A stretch of 64,000 nt of DNA, taken from NCBI GenBank assembly GCA_013397455.1, contig VYZB01000211.1, positions 1 to 64,000 of the forward strand, given 5' to 3'. Source of the stretch: Crotophaga sulcirostris. Taxonomy: Eukaryota; Chordata; Aves; Cuculiformes; Crotophagidae. A program made the translations under genes and the position numbers. Shown piece after piece: positions 13,901 to 26,332 of the stretch (within the stretch, counting starts at the first letter, position 1; each line of letters opens with the position of its first letter). A model generated the notes under the pieces. The model saw only the letters and a program-made list of their open reading frames with translations, made no database searches and was not told the DNA's origin.

Positions 13901-15480
13901 ATTAGTAGCATGATGCAGTTCTTACTTTTTCTTTCCAGTCCAACACAGGTACTTCTAAAAGGCTTTAATGAAGATCTATATTTGAATTAAAACCCACAAA
14001 CATAGCATTAGTCCAAAATTTGATCAGTAAAAAATTGCCCCATATCAGAGGGTCAGATTCCTCACCTCAGGAGTGTTGTGACCAAGGTCAAGAATTATGG
14101 GACTGGATTCTGTCATCTTAACAGCCAAGCACAATACAACATGCTGATATAGGGTCGTATCACCTGAAGTAATTAATATAATAATGACTATTTTGTAGCA
14201 TTATGCAGCTAGCTGTTCAACATTTATTTTAATCCAATATTGAGCACCTAGTAATAGTCTTAATAAGAAGTTTGCTTGACTCTGTGACCAAAACCAGAAA
14301 TTCCTGAGCTCAGGATACATCAGCTACTGCAGCTCAATTAAGATTGAGGCTGTTAAATATATTCAGCTTCTTTCAGCCTTTGGAAACCATTTTCTTATTC
14401 TTCTACTTCTTCTTAAGCTTGTCATACACACTACAGCAAACATGAAATTGTGTATGTTGTACCAGGAAAAAAAAAGCAGCAAATAAACAGAGACTGATTC
14501 TAAGGTCAATAGCTGTAAAATCTTACCCAAGGGAGAAAAAAAAAAATTACTGAGATCCGAAACTGTGATTATGATGTGAAAATAAAAGCTATGGGCATTA
14601 TTCCTGAACTGTGGTAAATTTTGTTTTCCCTGGGCAGTATTTTATAAAAGCCTTACTTGGAAAATAGACATTATTTACTCTTGATACATTTCTATTTGTT
14701 TGAAAAAAAGGTAATGTTATCATGTCTGCTTTACCAGGCAGTGAAAAGGTATACACATCATTTTAAGAACTATTGGTTTTTAGATAATTATGTAGAACAT
14801 AAGTACTAGCAGTCTAGAGGTAAAACTAGAGCCATAAAGACACTGCTCAAGGTTTGTGTATCCCAAGACATCACGGTAATGCTGGTGACATAATAATAAC
14901 AATGAGAATGGACTATTAATCTTAGGTATACCAGAATTTCATGATGGTGTCCACTGCCATTATTCTGAGTGCTTCTTTCATAAAATCAATAGTGAATGAG
15001 AAAGTTGGCTACGGACTTCAAGTTAGAACTTTTTCTTTATGAAGTCAAATTTGTGCCTTCTTTGCGTTTCATCTTTCTGTTAAAGTTTTATTCAAAGCAT
15101 GTGTTGTAGTAATGGAAAGTTTAGGAAAAATTGTCCTAAACTGCTCTTTTAACACGCTTAGAAATTTCACGTATACAGTTACCACATGGAAAAGAATCCT
15201 TATTCAGATTAGTTATAAAATGAGAAATTTTTAATGTGTGACTATATCTTACTATTTTAAAAAGAGGAACAGTAATAAGTATACACAATATGTTTAACAA
15301 TGTTGATGGCAATATTGCACCTTTAGTGGAACAAAAATCCCAGAGTATTTGCTGGTAAAAGTGTAATAGGAAATTTCCAAGGAAAGAGGTTTTCCTATGA
15401 ATTCAACATGCTTCTTTCTCATTTCATTCTCATGAAGAGTCCCATTTAAAAGTTTACATTTCCAAAAATTATTTTCATAC
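10941..15480. other. AT-rich unique DNA, no gene seen
   Basis: I see nothing identifiable here apart from short A/T runs and a loose TG/TA-rich patch near 13065-13120. Open frames are short and unrecognisable. Confidence 0.55.
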
Positions 15481-15520
15481 AGAGGGAAAAAAAAAGGAGA
15501 GGGGGGGAGAGGGAGTGGAA
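15481..15520. repeat. Polypurine low-complexity tract
   Basis: An almost uninterrupted purine run: GAGGG, then nine A residues, then G-rich AGAG blocks including seven consecutive G. It is low-complexity DNA with no sign of a poly(A)-tailed insertion body attached. Confidence 0.8.
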
Positions 15521-17614
15521 TTGATTAAAAGGTACATTTAATTATTTCCATTGACTAAGTTGGCCATAGTCTTACTACCTCCATTTTTCCTACTTGTATT
15601 GTTCCACACCAATCTGAAGTCTGATGTTTGAACCATAACAGAGCTATCTGTACACTTATACTCAATCCTCATTTTTCTAGAGTTTGGAATGTTTTAGTTT
15701 AGTGTTATTCCTGGACATATATCTTTTTCCATGTTATTATATGAGCAGCTTCCAGAAATGATACATTACTGCATAAGCCTTTCCTTTTCTTATTTGCTCA
15801 AACTATGACTATTGCTACTGCTTCCTTTCCACGTAACATAAAAATTGTGACTGAAAAACAGTAAAAATTGTTAAGTTTTATTTAGTATCAGCCTATTTTA
15901 TTCACACCTTTTTTCATTTGCTTGTTCTTTGTGCTGGAGAAGATGGCCAATGCAATGTACCATCCCTCTTTATGCTTACAATTTCATTTTTTCTCTTCTC
16001 ATGTCTTCACAGAGGAAAAAAATCTTCAAGCTGCAGTTGTTTAGAGAAAGATGAATCAAAATCAGCCTGTACAGTATCTATCTACTCACTGTTTTGTTCA
16101 ACATTTCTGCATGGGTCAAGCTTACACCAATGGGACTGCTAGGAAACAATGGTCATCGGATGAGCTGTAGAATCTGTAGAACCTCACAAGTAAAACCATG
16201 CTTACAACAAAGCCTTCTTTTAAAGTCAAATAGAAGCAAAATGACACCCACATATTAGCTGCCATATTGATCACAAGGTTCCTGTCAACCAGTCTTGATA
16301 ATTCAAACTGAGCACAAGGGCTATTTTAAAGTATATTCCAGAGGACACATTTCTACTTGCCTTCACTTTTTAAACAAATTCAGCTACAAGTAAATACATT
16401 CTGATTACTTTTTTTTTTTAAGTAGAAAGTATCTGCTAGTGATGTGTATTTTAATAAACAATCTTTGTGTCTCAGTACAGGATAGTTCCTGACTTCATTT
16501 CAGAAGGATATTTACAGTGCCCAGATGTTTAACCACAGACGTTTACTTTCCAACTGTAGCATCTGGCTCATTGGCAATCTCTACTTGCATTTTCATTGGC
16601 TTCACTGCAGTTTTCTTTAGGCTGTGAAATGATTAGGATACTGATGTGATATCTTATTCACTAGAATCCCATCGCTTTTAGCTAACTCGTGGTTTCTGTT
16701 CTGTAGCGTTTCCAAAAAAAATCTAAATAAAAACAAAACTTCTCCTGAAGATCTCTGCATGAGCTGAAAGCAATGGGGAAAAATCCAAATTATTTATCCA
16801 AAGATAAAACAAAACGAGTACTTTCCAGAACAATCTGGGAAATGGATGACCAAAAAAAAGAGAGTAGTTAATAGTTATTTCATTATTATGATATTATACA
16901 GATTTCCAGTATGCTACATTTCTTTTTTTAAGAAATTGTTGAAAAATAGCTTTATTTTCTCCCCAAAGACCATTCACTATATTTATATGGTGAAAGTTGA
17001 GATATTCCTTGTATCGTGCTTCTAGAAATATCTTAAAAAGTATTAGTCCATAAATGTTGGATGAAGCTCCACCATCAATATTATAAACCTAACAGAAAGT
17101 ATATCAAATTTTGAAACTGTATGCAATAGGTTTTGAGTAGAGAAACAAAAGTGGAAAAAAATTAATAAGCTACATTTTAAAGCAAATTGCCAGCCATTTA
17201 GGGGTATGAATACGGACTGGGGGTTTGACCCAGTCTTCCTTTGTTACATATTGCCATTCTTTAATTCTTATATGGCTTTTTGAGACTGATCTTCAATGTA
17301 CAGTCCTTTAAATAACTGATTGATTGTTATCCAACGATTTTATGAAAAACGTTTTGTTATTCACTCTATTTCTGATGTAATACCAGTCAATATAGTTTCA
17401 AAAATATTACTGGAACAGTTACTGAACAATGATGTTGTGGAGTTTCTTTGTGGAATGAGAAGAGTTTTGTTCCTAACAGAGATATATAGAAACTTTTACC
17501 TTTAAGGACTTTTCCCCAAGATCTCATATAGCTTATGAACATTTCATTCAATTGTTTTGGTATTGGATATAAAATTCTGGCATGCAGGAACAAGGCTTTT
17601 CTTTCTTATTTATA
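15521..17614. other. AT-rich unique DNA, no gene seen
   Basis: No gene or interspersed repeat could be recognised on either strand. Short poly-T runs occur, for example near 16411-16421. Confidence 0.55.
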
Positions 17615-17660
17615 AACACATACATACTGTACATACATACATACATAAATACATACAAAC
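17615..17660. repeat. (CATA)n tetranucleotide microsatellite
   Basis: Tandem CATA/TACA units with a few substitutions (an internal CTGT and an AAAT variant). The imperfect copies indicate an older, partly degenerate microsatellite. Confidence 0.8.
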
Positions 17661-20271
17661 TGTAGATTTAGGTATCAATACTGTTTTCTTTTAGATTCCC
17701 AGAAACTTAATCTTATCTTTTGTTTGAAAAAGCTTTACCAAAGCTGGAAAATTTGAATATTCTGTGATTCTCAGACTGCATTTTGAATTCAATTTGCCTT
17801 CTAGCCATACCTCTATTATATAATAATACAAAAGATGGAACTAATATAAGTAAAGCAGATGGTAAAAGGTGCCTGCTGACAGGAGCAGTGAGACTGAACC
17901 TGAATGGCTCAGCCCATCTGTAACAGGTAATCTCAATTGTCATTGCTGACATCAGTTGCTTTTGATGTTACTGTGTGTCATTCAATACTTAGGAGCTGTA
18001 TAGCTTTCTTTGAAACTTTTAACATAATACTGTTGAGATGTTGAAAGATTTGGGTTATATTTTTGTGTTGAATTTATATATGTCACACCCCCTACTTAAG
18101 AAATTAATAGAGTTATTTTACTTTAAAGATGCATCCTTTTGTAAAGATACAAGTCCATTACTTGATATATATCCAGTTGTCTTCTAATTTATGGAAGTAT
18201 AATGTTATTGCATTATTGTTATAAAGTTAATCAAGACTTTAATGGGACAGCTATGTTAATATTGAGAGATTTTTTTTTCTTTTACTATAATGCATGTCTT
18301 CAATGAACTGATTATGCAGTGTAACAATGAATTCACTAATTAGAAAGATATTACTACATGTATAATGGATAGGAATTCTAGCTCTCTAAGTTGTATTTTA
18401 AGATGCTTTAAAATAGAAGACAAAAATATAAAATTTTAAAAATACACATGAGCCTTTGGTCTGTTTTACTACCCAGATTTTTATCACCTGATGATACATA
18501 GTTCTATGTATGCAAAATAAACAGAAGATGACTCCACATAATGTAAATACAAGATGACTCCATATAAAGACTCTGTGACAATAACTTCTTTTATTTGTTT
18601 TGCATAGATGTGAAATGCTTATGCTATGAGCACATTTCCTTTACAGCTTAGTCACTGAAGATTAGTATACTGATTCTTTGCCTTTTTCTCTGTAAAACCA
18701 TGGAACCACCACAGATGTCTCACAAAAATATAGGAGAGAACAAAAAAATACTGCCACAGCTAGACTAACAATGCAAACCTAGAGAAAAATGAGCATTGGC
18801 AGGCTGTGGGTAAGACGCTTATTTAAAGACACTTGGAGCAGTATGCAAAGCATTATCTGGTATCATTTGATTGTTATTGTGTTGAGAATAGTACTTATAG
18901 TACTTACTTATGAAGAGTATAGAGATAAAATCACATCAGTTCTATCTCAACTCTATATCAAATTATTTAAAAAAAAACTTGCATTTTTTTGGTTTTTTTT
19001 ACCTTTCAGAGAGAGAGGTGACAAAAAAATTACTTTTGTAGATAGAGTGGGGTCCACTTCCAGATTACATATAAATAAATTTAAATGCATAAATTTAGAT
19101 CTTTGTATCTGAACAAGATACTTAAATGTCTGTTACAAGTAACATCATAGATACATTTAGTACATAAAAAACTTCTGGACAACTATTTAACTCACCTTGA
19201 AATAGACCTATACGTTTGGTCTTCTCTAGGGTCCAATTTAGGAATAACATTCAGTTATCTGGTGCCGATTGTGGTACCTGGGATATCTGTATGAAAAAGG
19301 CAAATAAAACAGAATCTGTAGGAAATATGAGTACTTTTATACTTCCTATTTTGTGTCAGATGGGAATTACTTACCATGTGGAATAGACATTCTCTATACC
19401 AACCGTTTTCTTACAGTAAGAATGAGCTCACTATAGGGTAAAGAGTCCTTGATATCAGTGATGGCCAGTCAATTGTTCATTTAATTACTGAATATAATTA
19501 CAGTAAGCTAACTGAAAGGACAACTTTTAGATGTACATAACACAAAACTCCAGACTATGATAAAATGACAAGATCTTTTTTAGTAAAATGTCCTATCTAT
19601 GTACAGTACCTCCATTATACGCATTATAAGGGTTGCATTTTTCATTAAATATTTTATATAGGCACAAGCACCAGCAATTACATTGCTGCAGGCTATCTGT
19701 ATCCTTTTGATTTATTGAAATCTGCTCTAATACCTCAGCAGTGTTTCAGTTTCTTAAAAATGCCAGGATGAAGTGGAAAAAGGTATCATTGGGCTCTAAG
19801 GTCTAGTTCTGCACTTGAGACACTCTATACAATGTCACCTAAATTCTGCGATTAGCATGCACTCTGAATTAGGAAGCAAACTTTAGTGTGGAAATAAAAT
19901 AATTATTTTTCTTTTTTCTTATCTCAAGTCCATATAACTGGGAACTCCAAAATCTTGCATCAGAAAAACAAGAAAACAAATACAGAATACCCTAAAAAAT
20001 TTGGCATATCGTTTGTTTTTCTGGGTGATACTTTTGGCGAGGGGGGTGATTTGTTTGTCTATTTGGGGAAGAACTTAGATGTGAGTCATACTGTTCTAAG
20101 AACCTGCTGTCTTGTTTTGGCAGACAGCAGCAACCCTGTGCTGCTGTTCTTTGGAAGATGTTATTATAACAGACATTACTCCAGTGAATTTGGCAAGCAT
20201 TGTAGGCTGAGGGAGATGCTGCTGCATCTTTTGGCATGAGCATGCATCTTAGGTTTACAGTCCCCAATGTC
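17661..20271. other. AT-rich unique DNA, no gene seen
   Basis: Nothing identifiable. One small local duplication lies at about 18526-18568, where AGATGACTCCA(C/T)ATAA occurs twice about 24 bases apart. A 107-codon ATG frame at 18789-19112 (plus) has no recognisable domain and is rich in residues encoded by A/T codons, as expected by chance. Confidence 0.55.
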
Positions 20272-20346
20272 TCTCTTTTTTCTTTTTTTTTTCTTCTTTT
20301 TTCTTTTTTTTTCCCTTTCCTTTTCTTTCTTCCCCCNCCCCCCCCC
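20272..20346. repeat. Polypyrimidine (T/C) tract ending in poly-C, with N
   Basis: About 75 bases are nearly pure pyrimidine on the plus strand: T-rich first, then a run of 14 C interrupted by an N at 20337. The complementary strand is a purine mirror that gives a spurious Lys/Arg/Glu-rich open frame. Such tracts are hard to sequence, and the N marks an unresolved poly-C length. Confidence 0.9.
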
Positions 20347-22509
20347 ATTATTGTAAATACAAATTAAGATGGTTTTGATCCATTATTCTAATTTAAATTT
20401 CTCTTGCCCCCCAGAAATGAACAGCAAGCTTGAGCTCTTTTCTTGAGGACCAGGAAGGGCTGTTCAGAACAGTTCAGTACATTCCAAACAGAGAAAATGA
20501 GGGGGTATAGACCCTGTTCTGCTCCTGTGACTGCTTTCAGGAACCTCCTATTTATCCCAGGGTCTCATCCGGGGATCTCTTAGGATACATAAATAAAATA
20601 TTAGAAAAAAATAGTTCAGACTCTTTTGACCATGTTTTAGCAAGAGTTCCTCTTTCTCTTTTTTGCTATAATAAAATATATCCTTCCAAATGTTATTAAC
20701 AAAATTCTTTGTCACTTTTGCCTCTCTCTGTTTCATTTCCCTCAAACGCTCTTCATCAAAATCAAAGACATGAACATTTGAACTACAAAAGCAGACTAAA
20801 AAAAAAGCATGATATCTTTCACTCATTACATGTTTATTTTTCCCTTGTAATTATAACTATGATGAATGTAAACTGTCTATCTGCAAACTTCTGAAAAATA
20901 AAGCCTCTGTGTGAGAATTTCTTAGTAAATTAATACTATGGACCCTGGGATTTTCTTATTTCCAAATTAGACATCATTAAGAATCATCATTATTTAGACA
21001 TAACATATGTTTGCTGTCTGAGCACCTGCAAAAATTTTCACACAGAGGCTCCTCAGAGAGAGAAAATAATATTTTAGCTGTTTCTGGTAAGGAAGAGTTT
21101 CAGTGACATATGAGAAGAGTACTAAACTGTTCCCTCCTCCAATTTCTTCGTAAGAGATAAGGGTTACTAATGTTTGTCAAAACACCGAAGATGTAAACAG
21201 GCAAAAGGCATATTCTTAAAAGTGAATTGTAATACAACCAACCAGTAATAAATGAACTTAGTGCTTACACAGATTTCAGCCCCTAAATATTCCATATGTA
21301 TCTTTATTTTTGTGCATTTTATACAGCAGCAAAACTGCCCCTAAAACGCAATAATAACATAAGACAGGTTATTCCTATTTTAGACGCCCTAAAAACAATA
21401 AATCTACATAAGATTTCCTATTGTATTTACATACACATGTTTGAACATACTACTGATTGAAATGGAAAAGGTAGATACAGTCGCAAAAAAGTGTAATACC
21501 ACAAATAAAAATAATTCTTAGCTATTTTTTGAAGTTTCTGCTTTCACGTTTCTGATTGAACATTTCTGATTTTGTTGATATTATGAAGGAATATATATAC
21601 AAATGATGTTTTTCTGAAGGAAGCTTTTCTTCCAGTTTGTTGTTTTGGTTATATTATCTGCTGAGGTCTTGCACCCACTTCCAAAAAAAAAACTCATAGC
21701 TCTACAGAGCTTAAAAACAAGGAAGCATTTCAAGGAAGTTCATAGTTAAGCAACTTGGTGTTTACCAAGTGTGTGAAAATATTAGAAATCTTGGCAGGCT
21801 CTGGTATTAACAGTAGCTGACACCCGTTATGGCATATAGAAATAAGTGGGTACCCAAAAGGGCTACATTTTTTGCTTATTTCTTCTTAAAGGTTATGTCC
21901 TTACACAACTATTTTATTGGTGTTAAACCTTCTATCACCTTCTGTTGCTCAGCAGCTGATACCATCCTCTGGTCCCTAGAGTAGAGGTGTAAAACCAGCA
22001 CTCACCTGGAATATAGATGCGTATCATTGAACCACAACTTTTTTATTTCCAAGGTTAATTATAAAGATGTACTGCAACCATGAAAAAGAAACCTTTTATC
22101 AAAAATTATTTAAAAAAAATCAACATTCTATTCAGTATAGAAGCAAGTTAAGCAAGCAATTAATCACAAATATTGTTAAATGCTGTCAGATTTCTAAATT
22201 TTTTGACCGTGCTTTATGCAGTTAGGTGAAGTGAGAATTTAGTGCCCGGAGTTCCTGAGGTTTCATTTTCTTCTCAGGTGTTTAAGCAATTCAGACTGAC
22301 TGAAGGCACTTCAGTGGAACTTGTCTGGATTTAAATGTAACTCAAACTGGACCAAGGACCAAGAACTAGAGTAGAGTTTTACACCATGCACAGATATTCT
22401 CATGAGAGTATGTCTGAGATAGAAAATATGTTGAAGAGCATTCAAAGAGTATTATGTTTTCCTTTCTGGGAAGAATGGTTTCTCTAAAATATTGGATAGC
22501 CTCTACTAA
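20347..22509. other. AT-rich unique DNA, no gene seen
   Basis: No recognisable gene or repeat. The segment around 20420-20580 is a little richer in GC than its neighbours, but matches no family I know. Confidence 0.5.
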
Positions 22510-22790
22510 AACAGCAGAGGAATCAATCTAGGAAATTACAGAACAGCAAGTTTGAATTCAATAGCTAGTAAATTGCTAGAACATTTATTAAAGCAGTCAG
22601 TGTGTAAGCACCTAGAGGAAAGCAAGGTGATAAAAAGTAGGCACCATATAGTGGTTACAGAGAAATCATGCCAACCTAACAATGTCTTACTTTTATAAGC
22701 CTTAGTAAATTAAGGAAATGTTGGCAGCAAACAGTAGATCTCAAGCTAAAATTGTGTGCAGTATTCTCACATGGCAATTAAAACACAATG
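22510..22790 (+). mobile_element. Ancient CR1/L3-like LINE reverse-transcriptase relic
   Basis: Conceptual translation from about 22525 in one frame gives NLGNYRTASLNSIASKLLEH, which follows the pattern of the start of a CR1/L2/L3-type reverse transcriptase (NYRPISLTS..GKLLE). It continues through KHLEESKVI and then EKSCQPN, matching the family's KHLEENKVI and GKSCQTN segments. After about 22700 stops and indels break the frame, but nucleotide similarity to the next part of the family (GAAATG..GTAGATCT...TCACATGGCAATT) seems to run on to about 22790. Known family role: target-primed reverse transcription of the element's own RNA. This copy is clearly dead. Divergence looks much greater than in the other CR1 copies of the window, so it is probably an insertion older than birds. 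Boundaries are approximate. Confidence 0.65.
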
Positions 22791-25091
22791 AGATTGAAAT
22801 ACTGCATTACGAAGACACAACCAACATTAAGATTGACATAAACATATAATGATTACACTTTAATCCTAGATGAAAGAACTGCTGATGGAATCATCTTCTC
22901 AAGAGAATTATTATGATTTTTTATACCCTATCTCATTTTTTTAATAATTTTCCTCATTATTTACTAATAACTAGAAAAGGATGTATATCTGCATTCAATG
23001 GGAAATTCTTTATAAGTATATTCTGCTTGCTTTAGCTGAACAAAAACCAAAATTTGATCTCTCCCACCAGTTCCATCTTACTTGGAAGGGAAGTAACTAT
23101 CATTCGCATTGTGCAGTGAGCAGAGGCAACTCTTAAACTACTCTAATATTGCTACCATAGGCCTGGGAGACCTGCCCAGTTCACTGTCACGACATACACC
23201 AAATAAAGCTGACAGTTTTCACATGAAATTAAATCAGACTTTAGAAATGAAAATGTCCAGTCCACACTGTTTATGTCTATGAATTGGAAAGGCTTTTCGC
23301 AGTTTTAATAAAGACAGTTAAAGGATGTATAGTCCTTGGGTGCTGTGTGACTAATAAAATACACAGTTGTGTGTTGCAGCCCATCTCCTTTGTGCTGCTC
23401 TCCAACATCTGTACCAAGCCCCTAGAAACAAGAACTTAGTGAAGAGACAAACTGAATTTCTACACAGAGCTGACAAGTTTTATTCGTTCTGCATATGCCA
23501 GACCTAAGATGAGTTATTTATTCCACACCTTTCCCTTCACATTTAAATTCTTGACATTTCCGTCAGTTGAAAAGGCTTATAACTCAATCTTATCATTGTG
23601 CCAGTGTCATAAACTATTCCACCTAAATTCTCAAAATTGCAGTGTAGGGATATCCATTGCGAGGTAAAATCTAGCATAAAACTAACACCAGTCCCAGGGT
23701 AGAGGTAATCACACTGGCTAGAAGGTACCAGAAGGCTTATCAGTTTTCTTATAGTTCCAGGCCTGACCTATCTCTGTCTCTAAATGTTAAACTCAAACCG
23801 TGCTGAATTTAATTTCCAGACACTAGATCACTGAAGGATGTAGGAATCAAGAAAGACTCAACAAAAGGCACTGGATTTATGTAATTTAACTTCAGACTTC
23901 AGGGTAAGACTGTTTTTCCAAATTGTAAGCAAGTTTGTTTATACAGAGGTACCCAAATGGTGATGACTACCTGTGGAACATGCTCTCACTGTAGCCAAGG
24001 GAAATATAGTCAAAGGAGATACAACCAGGGCCATCAATGTAGTTTGCAGAGTGCAAGCTAAAGCAAAGATCCATAGATAGTTAAGAATCTCTCCCAGTTC
24101 TACCAACTGAAATCAGTACTGGCACAATTCAGGAATAGCAACCGAAACTCATCTAGGATAGAAATGGCACTAAAATGCCTGTGTCTGGACAGCAAAATTT
24201 CTTCCCTTACATGGAAGTAGACTATAATGAGGACTTAAAAATAGAGGTCTAAGTTTCACATTCAGAGGTGTGCCTACAATCCTAAGGTCTTGTTTTCTCA
24301 CACTTAGACTGTGGGACCTCATTCACTTTTACAACAAAGGCCAATAAAAGCAGTCGAGATGCTCTAGATCTTCCATTGGGCCTCTGACTACCACAGTAGA
24401 AGGCAATTGGCTTTTCTAGGTTGCGTGTCCCGTCTGTGAACTTTTGCCCCAGATACTCTAGAGTATCTCAAATGACAGGAGTCCTTTCTGCATGCAAATG
24501 AATCAAGCCAGATATATCTTCAAATCAGTTCATCTATACTTCAAGGAAATAAATAGGCACTTTAGTGTACAATTCATCTCTTCTCATTTAGACATCTAAA
24601 TACATCAGACAAATTGTACTTCAGTATTTCCTATTTCTTTCCACTTAAAACTTATTTTTGTCACGTTCCTGAGTGTCATAGCAGCACTTTTAATGCACTA
24701 CTCCCCTCACCTTTGCCTCAGAAAATGCAGAATTTGCTACAGGCTGTAATACATTTGGGTTCTGAGCTGACACTTTGGAAATACTACCTTTCCAGAGCTG
24801 ATTTGGGCATCCATCCAACAGTTCATCTCATGGTATAGCTGTACCTGACCTGCTGAAGGGATTTTGTATTCAGATCATTTAATCACATTTTGTTTTAAGT
24901 AAATTAGCCCACTGGTCCCTCACATGTTATATCCATTACCTAGATTCATCTTGTGATGTTAGTGCTGTTAAATTGCCAGTAGCCGCTCTTATTCTCTTTG
25001 AGGTTATTAGGACTTAGACAGCAATTAAGCAACATGTCGACTGCGCTAGTGTTTCAACATGTAGGATAAGAGTTTATAAGAAGATTGAGTG
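22791..25091. other. AT-rich unique DNA, no gene seen
   Basis: No gene recognised. There is a perfect 18-bp palindrome at 24451-24468. Around 24550-24600 some 'TTTAGACATCTAAATAC' sequence resembles the core of ancient amniote SINEs, but too weakly to call. Confidence 0.5.
24451..24468. repeat. Perfect 18-bp palindrome
   Basis: AGATACTCTAGAGTATCT equals its own reverse complement over all 18 bases. It has no loop, so it could be a dyad-symmetric protein site or simply chance; by length alone roughly one such palindrome or fewer is expected in a window of this size. Confidence 0.9.
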
Positions 25092-25145
25092 TAGCTCCTG
25101 TGTAATGGTTGGAGCATGTGCCTACATATTCTGCTGTAGATGTCA
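25092..25145 (+). repeat. Possible tRNA-derived SINE head (MIR/CORE-like)
   Basis: TGTGTAATGGTTGGAGCATG followed by TGCCTACAT resembles the A-box region of tRNA-derived amniote SINEs (TAGTGGTTAGAGCA pattern). No clear B box or core follows, so this is a weak call on one motif. The alternative is chance similarity. Confidence 0.3.
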
Positions 25146-25612
25146 ATATATAAAATCATTTTCCCGGGACAATACTGTAAATAAGAATATGACATGAAAA
25201 AAAACTTCAGAGAATGTACTGCAAATATTCTGTTCCTTATTTTGCAATGTAAATTGATTCATTAGGCAATTAGGACCAGAATCAGTGCCATTTACATTTC
25301 TCCTCAGGTAAAGCTCATTCTCTTTCCTCTTTTCAGGTGATAAAATTACTGCATCGAAAGCAGGATTCTGCATTAGGAGAAGCACTAATATCATGAGCTT
25401 TTTTCATATGAAGAAAGCTAATAGAGAAGCTAGAGCAGTGAGGTGACTGCCAGAGAATTGTACTGGATGATAGGAAAATTTTTACAAAGAAGTTGACTAA
25501 GACGCTAAATACGTGATGAGAGTCTGGAAAAAACTGAAAGACAGCTACATTCTGGAGATAATTGGATACCTTGGGAAAGAAGCTGTGAGTCACTGCATTT
25601 GTGAGGAGTTAG

Positions 25613-26075
25613 AATCATAGAATCACAGAATCATTTAGACTGGAAAACACCTTCAGGATTATGAACTCCAGCCATTAACACTACCAATTCCACCACTAAA
25701 CCATTTCTCTAAGTACCACATCTACATGTCTATTAAATATCTCCGGGATGAGTCAACCACTTCCCTGGGCAGCCTGTTGCAATGCTTAACAGCCTTTTCA
25801 GCGAAGAAACTTTCCTAATATCCAATCTAAAACTCTACTGGTGCAACTTGAGGCCATTTCCTCTTGTCTTATCACTTGTTACTTGGGAGAAGAAACCAAC
25901 ACCTACCTCACTACAACCTCCTTTCAGGTAGTTGTAGACAGTGTCAGCCTCCTCTTCTCCAGACTAGACAACCCTCATTCCCTCAGTTGCTCCTTACAAG
26001 ACTTGTGCTCTAGACTGTTCACCAGCTTCATTGCTCTCCATCAGATGCATTTCAGCACCTCAAAGGTTTATTCAA
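25613..26075 (-). mobile_element. CR1 retrotransposon 3' end (avian)
   Basis: On the minus strand this is a 5'-truncated CR1: the end of ORF2 followed by the 3' UTR. The plus strand begins with tandem AGAATCATAGAATCACAGAA, the reverse complement of the CR1 3'-terminal octamer-type repeat. It continues through family-typical segments ('tccaccactaaacca', 'cttccctgggcagcctgtt', 'gtgcaacttgaggccatt', 'cacttgttacttgggagaag'). Minus-strand translation near 25940-26050 gives decayed ORF2 C-terminal sequence (..[13 protein letters not shown]..) with stops. A short internal deletion is apparent around 25940-25950, where the expected 'aggtctcccctcagcctcc' is shortened. CR1 normally integrates 5'-truncated, as here. 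It cannot mobilise. Confidence 0.93.
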
Positions 26076-26270
26076 AGTCATTCAAAGAGTTATTCAAAAG
26101 GAGGTGGAATGAGCAGAAGTTTGTGGCACCTGGATGGAAGAGGAGGAGAACTGACAGAATTCTGCAAGAATGTATTTGTGGGCTGAGAAAAAAAATCACT
26201 TTAAGGAAAGAAATAATAAATTATTCATAGTGGGGGAATGTGGGACTAGTTAGATCCCATAAAGTGTTTT
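26076..26270. other. Unique sequence next to CR1
   Basis: Purine-rich DNA directly beyond the 5'-truncation point of the CR1 copy, with no recognisable feature. The TTATTCAAAG-type wording is repeated locally near 26068-26100 (TTCAAAGTCATTCAAAGAG). Confidence 0.5.
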
Positions 26271-26332
26271 CTTTTTATTTATTCATTCATTTGTTTATTT
26301 GTTTATTTATTTTATTTTTATTTTGGTTTAGT
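26271..26332. repeat. (TTTA/TTTG/TTCA)n T-rich simple repeat
   Basis: Tandem tetranucleotides of TTTA with TTTG and TTCA variants. The tract prevents stops in one frame and so creates an artefactual hydrophobic open frame (26240-26689, GTG start, first in-frame ATG only at about codon 81). That frame is not called as a gene. Confidence 0.85.

Noticed and set aside
14040..14130. Possible ancient repeat (GGGTCAGATTCCTCACCTCAGG)
   Set aside because: Only one phrase resembles amniote repeat ends; no supporting flanks.
19992..20348. 118-codon Lys/Arg/Glu-rich minus-strand frame
   Set aside because: The basic N-terminus is the polypurine complement of the T/C tract and spans an N; not a real protein.
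24550..24600. TTTAGACATCTAAATAC words resembling an amniote SINE core
   Set aside because: Too short and without a recognisable head or tail.
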